A stretch of 64,000 bases of DNA, from assembly GCF_014202215.1 (NCBI RefSeq), contig NZ_JACHGB010000003.1:372001-436000 (forward strand). Reading direction: 5' to 3'. Both the position numbers and the translations under genes were made by a program. Shown here in pieces: positions 57,411 through 64,000 of the stretch. The stretch comes from Quisquiliibacterium transsilvanicum. Its GTDB lineage: Bacteria; Pseudomonadota; Gammaproteobacteria; Burkholderiales; Burkholderiaceae_E. Under the pieces are notes generated by a model that was given only the letters and a program-made list of their open reading frames with translations, made no database searches and was not told the DNA's origin. Numbering within the stretch: position 1 is the stretch's first letter; each line of letters begins with the position of its first letter.

Positions 57411-57782
57411 ATGAACGACAACGAGCGAATCATCATGGACTTCATCGCGGCGTGGTCGCGGCTGGACGCCGACGAGATCGTGTCCTACTTCGCAGACGAC
57501 GGGGTGTACCACAACATGCCCAGCAGGCCGGTGCAGGGCCGCGAGCAGATTCGCGCCTTCGTCGCCGGCTTCCTGAAGCCATGGACCAGCACGCAATTGG
57601 ACATGCTGAACATCATCTCCCGCGGCGACCTGGTCATCGCCGAGCGCTTGGATCGCACCACCGCCGGTGAGCGGAAGCTGGACCTGCCCTGCTGCGGCGT
57701 CTTCGAGATGACCGACGGCAAGACCAAGGCCTGGCGTGACTACTTCGACATGCCGACGTACACCCGGGCGATGACGGGCTGA
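57411..57782 (+). CDS. Limonene-1,2-epoxide-hydrolase-like protein
   Basis: A 123-residue cone-shaped NTF2-like protein. Arg79 and Asp81 in ERLDR and Asp113 in WRDYFDM match the Arg-Asp-Asp layout of the limonene-1,2-epoxide hydrolase family, supporting hydration of an epoxide. NTF2-like proteins also include SnoaL-type cyclases and ketosteroid isomerases, so the reaction is not certain. ATG 57411 with GGAG about 8 nt ahead. It is followed 10 nt later by the TetR gene. Confidence 0.78.
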   Translation: MNDNERIIMDFIAAWSRLDADEIVSYFADDGVYHNMPSRPVQGREQIRAFVAGFLKPWTSTQLDMLNIISRGDLVIAERLDRTTAGERKLDLPCCGVFEMTDGKTKAWRDYFDMPTYTRAMTG

Positions 57783-57792
57783 CGGGGAAGCC

Positions 57793-58455
57793 ATGCCGAA
57801 GAAAAAGCTGGCGGTAGTCGAGGAACTCGCCGATCTACGGAGACGGCAGAACCAGGACACGGCGGAGTTGAAGCGCACCCGCATCTTGGACGCGGCAAGC
57901 ACGCTCTTCCATGAGTTCGGCTACCGCGGGACCAGCGTCGACGCGATCGCCGAGCGGCTCGGCGTGACCAAGCCATTTGTCTACGCACATTTCAAGGGAA
58001 AGGCGGAGATTCTGGCCGGCGTCTGCGGCCGAACCACTGCCTTCGCCGCTTCCGCAGCCGAGGCCCACGCCGACCAGCCCGGACCGGTGCGCGCGCGGCT
58101 GGCCGCGATGGTCTGGGAACTGACGATCCGGATCATCGAAGGCCGCATCTATCTCGCTGTCTACTTCCGGGAAGAGATGCACCTGCCAGCCGACGCGTAC
58201 CGATCCCTGTCGAGCAACCGTCGTCGGTTCGACCGGGCGCTGTCGCGGCTGCTCAAGCAGGGAGTCGAGTCGGGTGAGTTCGACATCCCGCACGTGTCGG
58301 TGGTCACCCAAGCGATCACGGGCATGACCACTTGGCTATTCAACTGGTATCGCGCCGACGGCCCGCTTTCTCCGGAGCAGATGGCCGATGAGATGGCACG
58401 CCTGGTGTTGTCGATGGTGACTAAGCGCCCGCCGAGGGAGCTCGCTTCGGGCTGA
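57793..58455 (+). CDS. TetR/AcrR-family transcriptional regulator
   Basis: A 220-residue repressor-type protein. The helix-turn-helix is in RILDAASTLFHEFGYRGTSV with DAIAERLGVTKPFVYAHFKGK; the rest is a ligand-binding helical domain with a Trp-rich end (TTWLFNWYRADG). It sits ahead of a binding-protein gene whose promoter contains a perfect 14-bp palindrome, the likely operator. Many such regulators in CoA-linked catabolic clusters respond to an acyl-CoA; the ligand is unknown. Confidence 0.9.
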   Translation: MPKKKLAVVEELADLRRRQNQDTAELKRTRILDAASTLFHEFGYRGTSVDAIAERLGVTKPFVYAHFKGKAEILAGVCGRTTAFAASAAEAHADQPGPVRARLAAMVWELTIRIIEGRIYLAVYFREEMHLPADAYRSLSSNRRRFDRALSRLLKQGVESGEFDIPHVSVVTQAITGMTTWLFNWYRADGPLSPEQMADEMARLVLSMVTKRPPRELASG

Positions 58456-58563
58456 CGAAGCTGCGCGGGGACTGCCAGACCCCGACCGGAGCACCTCCAT
58501 CCTCATGGCATGCCCGAGCCGCAGGAGGGTATCCCGCCGCACCACGGTGTGCTGCTGCACGTC

Positions 58564-58592
58564 TTGACACAAAATATACTGATCAGTATGGT
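58564..58592 (+). promoter_or_regulatory. Sigma-70 promoter of the binding-protein operon
   Basis: A perfect -35 TTGACA (58564-58569), then 17 bp, then a weak -10 TATGGT (58587-58592). The spacer carries the palindromic operator, so a bound repressor would block polymerase. Confidence 0.65.
58576..58589. promoter_or_regulatory. Palindromic operator O1 (TetR type)
   Basis: ATACTGATCAGTAT is a perfect 14-bp inverted repeat lying between and over the -35 and -10 elements, immediately after the TetR gene. It is the best candidate binding site for that regulator. Confidence 0.7.
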
Positions 58593-58596
58593 CAAC

Positions 58597-58612
58597 GTAC
58601 TAATTCGTATAC
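58597..58612. promoter_or_regulatory. Second, imperfect operator O2
   Basis: GTACTAATTCGTATAC contains TACT-AATTC-GTAT. It resembles the core of O1 (TACT-GATCA-GTAT) at 10 of 13 positions and lies 21 bp, about two helical turns, downstream. This suggests two TetR dimers on one face. Confidence 0.45.
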
Positions 58613-58626
58613 AAGAGGAGACAGAC

Positions 58627-59838
58627 ATGCGACAACTCCGCTCGCTCGCGCTAGCTGCGAGCCTGCTCGGCGTCTTGCCTGCCGCGGCCACGGCACAGAT
58701 GTCGGACGGCGTGGTCCGAATCGGCATCCTCAACGACATGAACGGCCCCTATGCCGACCTCGCCGGGCCGGGATCCGTGCTCGCGGCCCAGATGGCGGCG
58801 GAAGAATTCGGCAATCGGGTGGCTGGCGTCCCGGTCGAGATCGTTTCCGCAAATCACCAGAACAAGCCCGACGTCGGTGCCGAGATTACGCGGCGTTGGG
58901 TCGACCAAGACAAGGTCGACGCGATCGCCGACGTCCCCACCTCGTCCGTCGCGCTGGCCGTCCAGAACATCGTCCGCGACAAGCAGAAGGTATTCCTCAT
59001 CTCCGGCGCCGCTGCTGCCTCTCTATCGGGGAAGGATTGTTCCCCGTTCAGCATCCAAACATCTGACGATACGAACGCACTTTCCATAGGAACCACGCGC
59101 GCCGTTGTCAAGAGCGGCGCCGATTCCTGGTTCTTCCTGACGGCGGACTACGTGTTCGGCCACGCGATGGAAGCCGAGAGCACGAAGGTCATCAAGGCCC
59201 ACGGCGGCACCGTGCTGGGCGGCGTGCGACATCCGCAGAACACTGCTGACTTTGCGTCCTACCTGCTTCGCGCCAAGGGGTCCGGCGCAAAAGCCATCGG
59301 TCTGGCCAACGCCGGCAACGACACCATCACGTCGATCAAGCAGGCGGTGGAGTTCGGCCTGACCCAAAGCGGACAGCGGCTTGTCGGCCTGATCCTCTTC
59401 ATCTCGGACATCCACGCCCTCGGCCTCCAGAATGCCCACGGCCTGATGCTCACCGAGGGCTTCTACTGGGACATGGACCCGGTGGCACGGGAGTGGTCGC
59501 AGCGCTTCCACAAGCGATTCGGCAAGATGCCGACACGCCAACAGGCCACCACCTATGCAACGGTAGTCCATTACCTGCGGGCCATCGATCACGCGAAAAC
59601 CGATGACTCGAGGACGGTCGTTGCGCGCATGAAGGCCGCCCCCATGAAGTACTTCGGCCACGAAGGCAGAATCCGCGAGGACGGTCGCTTCGTTCACGAC
59701 CTTAAGCTCTACGAGGTCAAGCATCCGTCCGAATCGAAGTACCCCTGGGATTACTACAAGACCGTCACGACGATCCCGGGTGAAGAGGCCTTCGCTTCGA
59801 TGGCCGATGGCGGTTGCCCACTCGTCGCCAAGCGATAG
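58627..59838 (+). CDS. Periplasmic ABC-type substrate-binding protein
   Basis: A 403-residue binding protein with a Sec leader (LRSLALAASLLGVLPAAATA, cut before QMSDG). The core VVRIGILNDMNGPYADLAGPG and DAIADVPTSSVALAVQN is that of Leu/Ile/Val-family proteins, and GFYWDMDPVAREWSQRF is typical of aromatic/organic-acid subtypes. ATG 58627 with AGAGGAG ahead. No permease or ATPase gene follows; the next genes are a carboxyltransferase and a CoA ligase. It may use transporter parts encoded elsewhere to import the compound activated by the ligase. Confidence 0.9.
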   Translation: MRQLRSLALAASLLGVLPAAATAQMSDGVVRIGILNDMNGPYADLAGPGSVLAAQMAAEEFGNRVAGVPVEIVSANHQNKPDVGAEITRRWVDQDKVDAIADVPTSSVALAVQNIVRDKQKVFLISGAAAASLSGKDCSPFSIQTSDDTNALSIGTTRAVVKSGADSWFFLTADYVFGHAMEAESTKVIKAHGGTVLGGVRHPQNTADFASYLLRAKGSGAKAIGLANAGNDTITSIKQAVEFGLTQSGQRLVGLILFISDIHALGLQNAHGLMLTEGFYWDMDPVAREWSQRFHKRFGKMPTRQQATTYATVVHYLRAIDHAKTDDSRTVVARMKAAPMKYFGHEGRIREDGRFVHDLKLYEVKHPSESKYPWDYYKTVTTIPGEEAFASMADGGCPLVAKR

Positions 59839-59850
59839 GAATCGAACCGG

Positions 59851-61392
59851 ATGGATCTGTCGGAAGGAATTGCCAAGCTCGAGCAGCGCCGCGCGCGCGC
59901 GCTCGAGATGGGCGGCGAGAAACGGCTTGAGAGGCAGCGCGAGCTCGGCAAGCTCAACGTGCGCGAACGCGTCGCGATGCTGTTGGACGACGGCTCGTTC
60001 GAAGAGTATGGGCAGCTGACCTCGCACGTTTCTGTGCACGCACAGCAGACCGACGAGGTGACTCCGGCCGACGGCGTCGTGAGCGGCTTCGGCAAGATCG
60101 CCGGCCGATTTGCCGCGGTCATCGCCGAGGACTTCACTGTGAAGGGAGGCTCGCACGGCGTCGTGAACGCGCGCAAGAAGCTCCACATGGTGCAGATGGC
60201 TCGCCGGGAGCGCGTGCCCATGGTCTGGCTGCTGGACGGCGCCGGCGCACGGGGCCAGGAACTGATGAACGACGGGCTGCCCGACGTCACCCATTTCCTG
60301 GAGATTGCCCGGCTATCTGGAATCTCGCCCCAGGTGTCGGTGGTACTGGGGCCATGCGCCGGGGACGCTGCGCTGGTGGGGGCTGCGACGGAGTTCATCG
60401 TGATGCGAGCGGGCACCGGCATGATGGCCGCCGGCGGTCCGCCAGTGGTCAAGGCAGCCACCGGGCAGGAGGTGAGCAAGGAGGAGCTCGGCGGCGCCGA
60501 GATCCACGCGAAGGTTTCGGGGATCGTCGACCGTGTCGCCCAGACCGATGAAGAGGCGCTGGAACTCACGCGCCGGTTCTTGTCCTACCTTCCCACGAAC
60601 GCCTGGGCCTACCCGCCGGCCACGGAGCCTCGGGATCCGGCGCCGGTGAACCTAGAGGCCGTTCTGCCGTCGAGGCCAAGGGCGCCCTTCGACGTGCAGA
60701 AGGTGATCCTGGGCCTGGTCGACGCCGACAGCTTCTTCGAGATCAAACCGGACTATGCCCGCATGCTCGTCACAGGGCTGGCGCGCATCGATGGGCACCC
60801 CGTCGGGGTGATCGCGAACCAGCCGATGGTGTTCGCAGGGGCAATCACAGCCGCGGCAGCACGCAAGGCCCGACGCTTCATCGACCTGTGCTCCGCGTAT
60901 CACATCCCGCTCGTTTTCCTGCAGGACGTACCCGGCGTGATGACCGGCCCGGCCGCCGAGAAGGAAGGCACCCTCCGTGAGGGATTGGCTGTCGTATATG
61001 CCCTCGCCTGGGCGGATGTCCCGAAAGTGACCGTCGTACTGCGCAAGGCATTCGGCTTCGGTGCATGCGCGATGGGCGGCTGGGGCGGTGAGCAAAGCCT
61101 AGTCGTGGCGTGGCCGACCGCGGACTTCGCTTCACTGCCGGTATCCGGCGGAGTCGCCGCCGCCTTCAAGGAGGAGATCGCTAGCTCCCCCGACCCGGCG
61201 GCCAGGCAGCGCGAGATCGAAGCGAGCTTCAAGGATGGCACAGATCCGTTCAATGCGGCGGCACGTTTCACGGTCCACGACGTCATCGCACCCAACGAAA
61301 CCCGGGCGCGCATCCGTCGCGCCCTAGAGCTCGCCCGCAGTCGGCGCACGCAGCAGCCCTCACCGACCATGCGCCACGGCGTCATGCCCTGA
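59851..61392 (+). CDS. Acyl-CoA carboxylase carboxyltransferase (beta) subunit
   Basis: A 513-residue biotin-dependent carboxyltransferase with two crotonase-like halves. The acyl-CoA pocket is DGAGARGQELMNDG, the GGPPVVKAATGQEVSKEELGG block is diagnostic, and the second half carries VFLQDVPGVMTGPAAEKEG. It transfers CO2 from biotin to propionyl-CoA, methylcrotonyl-CoA, geranyl-CoA or a relative. The partner alpha subunit (biotin carboxylase plus carrier) is not in this window. It lies 12 nt after the binding-protein gene and 62 nt before the CoA ligase. Substrate unknown. Confidence 0.92.
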   Translation: MDLSEGIAKLEQRRARALEMGGEKRLERQRELGKLNVRERVAMLLDDGSFEEYGQLTSHVSVHAQQTDEVTPADGVVSGFGKIAGRFAAVIAEDFTVKGGSHGVVNARKKLHMVQMARRERVPMVWLLDGAGARGQELMNDGLPDVTHFLEIARLSGISPQVSVVLGPCAGDAALVGAATEFIVMRAGTGMMAAGGPPVVKAATGQEVSKEELGGAEIHAKVSGIVDRVAQTDEEALELTRRFLSYLPTNAWAYPPATEPRDPAPVNLEAVLPSRPRAPFDVQKVILGLVDADSFFEIKPDYARMLVTGLARIDGHPVGVIANQPMVFAGAITAAAARKARRFIDLCSAYHIPLVFLQDVPGVMTGPAAEKEGTLREGLAVVYALAWADVPKVTVVLRKAFGFGACAMGGWGGEQSLVVAWPTADFASLPVSGGVAAAFKEEIASSPDPAARQREIEASFKDGTDPFNAAARFTVHDVIAPNETRARIRRALELARSRRTQQPSPTMRHGVMP

Positions 61393-61454
61393 AGCACTCG
61401 TCGGAAGTGGAACCCGACTCCGCAAGCCAGGCGCACCCGATGGAGTACTGCCCC

Positions 61455-63077
61455 ATGAGCAATGACCGGAACTCCAGCGTCCCAGCTGACGACGAATGCG
61501 TGCTCCGCCCGGTCCTCGAAAAGTGGTCGCGGGTGCAACCCGACAAGATTTTCGTCAGCGAAGGCGCCGGGCGCGAGCTCACGTATCGCCAGCTGCGCGA
61601 CATGAGCGCACGCACCGCCGCGGCCCTGCATGCGCTCGGGGTTCGGCAGGGCCAGAATGTCGTCGTCTGGCTGCCCAATGGCATCGATTGCCTGAGGGTC
61701 TGGTTCGGCATCAACTGGCTCGGCGCGACCTATGTTCCCATCAACACCGCCTACCGCGGAAGACTCCTGGAGCACGTGCTGGACAACGCGGGCGCCGACC
61801 TCATCGTCGTCCACGCCGAGCTGCTGCCACGGTTGTGCGAGGTGAATACTGCGACGCTGCGCAAGGCGATCGTGGTCGGCGGCGACGGCCTGCCGGTGTC
61901 CGGTATTCCCGCGGCGCTGGAGCTGCATGCGCAGGCTGCCCTCGACGCCCCCGAATCGACCTTGCCAGCGCACCTGCCTGAAGTCCATCCGTGGGACACG
62001 CAGTCGATCGTCTACACGTCGGGAACCACAGGTGCATCGAAGGGCGTGATGTCCTCGTACGCGCATCTCCATGCCATGGCGGGGCGCGAGGGCTTCCACA
62101 TGCTCGCGGAAGACGACCGCTACATGTGCAACCTTCCCCTGTTCCACGTCGGGGGCACGATCCCGGTGATGGGGATGCTCGCGCGCGGCGCCTCGATCTC
62201 GCTCGTGTCCGCCTTCTCGACCGAGGAATTCTGGCCAGTGGTACGCGACACGCAAACCACGGTCGTCCTGCTGCTTGGTGTCATGGCCGGGTTCATCACA
62301 AAGCGCCCGCCCGGTCCGGAGGATCGGGATCATCCATTACGCAAAGTGATCATCGTTCCGCTTGCCGAGGACGCGCCTGCCTTTTCCAGGCGCTTCGGCG
62401 TCGAGGTCTACACGCTCTACAACATGACGGAGATCTCCACGCCCCTGGTCTCGGGACTCAACCCCGACAAGACCGGATCCTGCGGGCAGCCGCGCTCCGG
62501 GGTCGAGCTGCGGGTCGTCGACGAGAACGATTGCGAAGTGCCGCAGGGCAGCGTCGGCGAGTTGATCGTGCGCACTGACCGCCCCTGGGCCCTGAACCAC
62601 GGGTACTACAAGAACCCCGAGGCAACGGCGAAGGCCTGGCGCAACGGATGGTTCCACACTGGCGACGCATTCCGCGTAGACGCCGACGGCACGTACTTCT
62701 TCGTGGACAGGATGAAGGATGCAATCCGCCGCCGCGGAGAAAACATCTCCTCGTTCGAGGTGGAGGCCGAGGTCGCAGCGTTTCCAGCCGTGTCCGAAGT
62801 GGCCGTGTACGCGGTGCCGAGCGAGATCGCCGAGGACGAGGTCATGTGCGCCGTTGCGACGGTGCCAGGCAAGGAACTGGATCCCGCGGAGCTGATCACC
62901 TTCCTCGTGCCACGGCTGGCGCATTTCATGATCCCAAGGTACGTGAGAATCGTCGAGTCGCTGCCGAAGACCCCGACGCAGAAGGTGCAGAAGCACCTGC
63001 TTCGCAACGAAGGCATCACCGCGGACACCTGGGATCGCGAGAAAGCCGGCGTGACGGTACGGCGGCAACGGATTTAG
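61455..63077 (+). CDS. AMP-dependent CoA ligase (CaiC/fatty-acid type)
   Basis: A 540-residue acyl-CoA synthetase. P-loop VYTSGTTGASKGVM, A5-like YTLYNMTEIST, A7 HTGDAFRVDADG, A8 VDRMKDAIRRRGENISSFEVE and A10 PKTPTQKVQKH with the catalytic Lys. The A8 RRRGENIS form is typical of crotonobetaine/carnitine-CoA-ligase-like proteins. Three in-frame ATGs are possible (61407, 61440, 61455); I chose 61455 because TGGAG lies 9 nt before it. Last gene of the TetR-controlled cluster. It should make the CoA ester that the carboxyltransferase or other enzymes use. Confidence 0.9.
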   Translation: MSNDRNSSVPADDECVLRPVLEKWSRVQPDKIFVSEGAGRELTYRQLRDMSARTAAALHALGVRQGQNVVVWLPNGIDCLRVWFGINWLGATYVPINTAYRGRLLEHVLDNAGADLIVVHAELLPRLCEVNTATLRKAIVVGGDGLPVSGIPAALELHAQAALDAPESTLPAHLPEVHPWDTQSIVYTSGTTGASKGVMSSYAHLHAMAGREGFHMLAEDDRYMCNLPLFHVGGTIPVMGMLARGASISLVSAFSTEEFWPVVRDTQTTVVLLLGVMAGFITKRPPGPEDRDHPLRKVIIVPLAEDAPAFSRRFGVEVYTLYNMTEISTPLVSGLNPDKTGSCGQPRSGVELRVVDENDCEVPQGSVGELIVRTDRPWALNHGYYKNPEATAKAWRNGWFHTGDAFRVDADGTYFFVDRMKDAIRRRGENISSFEVEAEVAAFPAVSEVAVYAVPSEIAEDEVMCAVATVPGKELDPAELITFLVPRLAHFMIPRYVRIVESLPKTPTQKVQKHLLRNEGITADTWDREKAGVTVRRQRI

Positions 63078-63154
63078 AGCAGCGGCCCGAAACGGGCACC
63101 GATTCAGTTCCAGCACCTCCCAGGCCCTCAATGCTCGAGGGCCCCGTCGGGCCC

Positions 63155-64000
63155 TCACCCGTTCGCCTGCCCCGGCCTCAGCAGGTCGTCCAGCACGCGC
63201 TCCAGGTCGCGCAGCGACCGGCAGGGCCGCGCAAGGTCGCAGTGCACCGCGTAGCGCAGCATCTCGGAGTCGCCATAGCCCCAGACGCCGCGCGACTCGG
63301 GGTTCAGCCAGATCAGCCGGCGCGCCCGGCGGTGCACCGCCTCGAGCAGGTCGACCCGGGCATCGCCGTTGTTGTTGCGCGCATCGCCCAGCACCAGCAC
63401 CGTGGTCTTGCGGTCGATGCTGGCGAGCAGGCGCTGCTCGACGTCCTCGAGCATCCGGCCGTAGTCGCTGCCGCTGCCGCCGACGCTGCGGATCACCTCG
63501 TCGACCGCGCGCTCGACCGGCATCGCCTCGAAGAGCTCGCTGACCTCGACGAGATCGGAGATGAAGGCGAAGCTGCGCAGGCCGGAGAGCAGCTCCTGCA
63601 GGCTGTAGACGAAGAGCAGCAGGAAGCGCGCGTAGGAGCTGACCGAGCCGCTGACGTCGCAGATCACGATCACCCGGGGCCGGTCGACCACCTCGGTGCG
63701 CCAGACCGGCTGGAACAGCACCCCGCCGTAGGCGGCGTTGTGGCGCATGGTGCGACGGACGTCCAGGGTGCCGCGGCGCTTGCGCCGGGTGCGGCGCGCA
63801 TGACGGGCCGCGAGCTTGCGCGCGATCTTCCGGACGATCTCGCGCACCCTGGGCAGGTCGCGCCGCTCGATCGCGGACAGCGGCTTGGTGCGCAGGAACT
63901 CCTCGTGCATCGCGCGGGTCGGCGCGGCGGCGTACAGCGCCAGCTGCCGGTCGACGAAGGCGCGCACCTCGTCGAACAGCCGCTCGCGGGCGCGCCGCAG
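63155..64000 (-). CDS. CoxE-like VWA-domain protein (partial)
   Basis: About 281 C-terminal residues; the frame is open to the right edge, so the start is outside the window. The VWA domain has the MIDAS motif DVSGSVSS, then GGSGSDYGRML and LVLGDARNNNGDAR. The upstream part is Arg-rich (ARHARRTRRKRRG), as in CoxE. CoxE-like proteins work with MoxR/CoxD AAA+ ATPases in cofactor insertion, for example carbon monoxide dehydrogenase maturation. The partner gene is presumably beyond the window edge. Convergent with the CoA ligase gene. A GC-rich hairpin without a T-run lies just past the stop. Confidence 0.85.
   Translation of the reverse strand: MRRARERLFDEVRAFVDRQLALYAAAPTRAMHEEFLRTKPLSAIERRDLPRVREIVRKIARKLAARHARRTRRKRRGTLDVRRTMRHNAAYGGVLFQPVWRTEVVDRPRVIVICDVSGSVSSYARFLLLFVYSLQELLSGLRSFAFISDLVEVSELFEAMPVERAVDEVIRSVGGSGSDYGRMLEDVEQRLLASIDRKTTVLVLGDARNNNGDARVDLLEAVHRRARRLIWLNPESRGVWGYGDSEMLRYAVHCDLARPCRSLRDLERVLDDLLRPGQANG

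Noticed and set aside
63137-63156. GC-rich hairpin GAGGGCCC/GGGCCCTC as a terminator
   Set aside because: No T-run on either strand and it overlaps the stop codon of the VWA gene; could be a Rho-dependent region or chance.

Overview
The window reads as a chromosomal segment of a high-G+C betaproteobacterium, most likely of the order Burkholderiales. This is inferred from the rplU-rpmA-obgE-proB block next to ispB and tRNA-Pro, the proS/rppH pair, PEP-CTERM proteins, the tricarballylate genes tcuA/tcuB and many acyl-CoA catabolic genes. No insertion sequence, phage, plasmid origin or CRISPR array was seen.

Layout. 1-2.2 kb: the start of a Tat-exported substrate-binding protein, a hotdog thioesterase and a lytic transglycosylase. 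2.5-6.7 kb: a cell-surface module with a cyclic-di-GMP-I riboswitch ahead of a secreted subtilase, a bidirectional terminator, and two paralogous PEP-CTERM genes. Each PEP-CTERM gene has a near-identical sigma-54 promoter and a shared short element about 85 bp further upstream. 6.9-14.9 kb: proS, rppH, an enoyl-CoA hydratase, an RhlE-type helicase, a fumarylacetoacetase-family enzyme and an ABC exporter. 15.0-19.6 kb: a 1509-residue RHS protein ending in a DUF2235/Tle1-like hydrolase, with a Sec-type leader in place of a PAAR domain and no evident immunity gene. 19.7-24.3 kb: proB, obgE, rpmA, rplU (L21 with a helix-hairpin-helix tail), ispB and tRNA-Pro(CGG). 24.3-30.3 kb: a 24-residue membrane peptide, a frameshifted remnant resembling a DUF4011 helicase, then two convergent adenylate-forming genes, one fused to a cyanophycin-synthetase-like ATP-grasp domain. 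30.4-31.7 kb: an Alx/TerC membrane protein under a yybP-ykoY manganese riboswitch.

31.8-42.3 kb holds acyl-CoA degradation genes: two amidohydrolases, an alpha/beta hydrolase, three acyl-CoA dehydrogenases, an enoyl-CoA hydratase and a CoA ligase, plus an orphan Phd-type antitoxin. 42.3-49.9 kb is a tightly coupled efflux operon (outer-membrane factor, HlyD adaptor, RbbA-like ATPase/permease, permease) ending in an LpxR-like lipid A deacylase. 50-57.3 kb has a lone degenerate ABC ATPase, an aldehyde dehydrogenase with a 3-hydroxyisobutyrate-dehydrogenase-like enzyme, and tcuA-tcuB followed by a lactonase-like metallo-hydrolase. 57.4-63.1 kb is a second catabolic cluster: an epoxide-hydrolase-fold protein, a TetR regulator, a promoter with a perfect palindrome, a periplasmic binding protein, an acyl-CoA carboxyltransferase and a CoA ligase. 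The window ends inside a CoxE-like VWA gene.

Together the genes suggest a soil or water heterotroph using varied carboxylic acids through CoA thioesters. It appears to have a c-di-GMP/sigma-54-controlled extracellular matrix programme and a contact-toxin-like protein. The most novel candidates are the adenylation-ATP-grasp fusion pair, the riboswitch-subtilase/PEP-CTERM module and the RHS-lipase. Functions are assigned by motif reading only; no database search was run.
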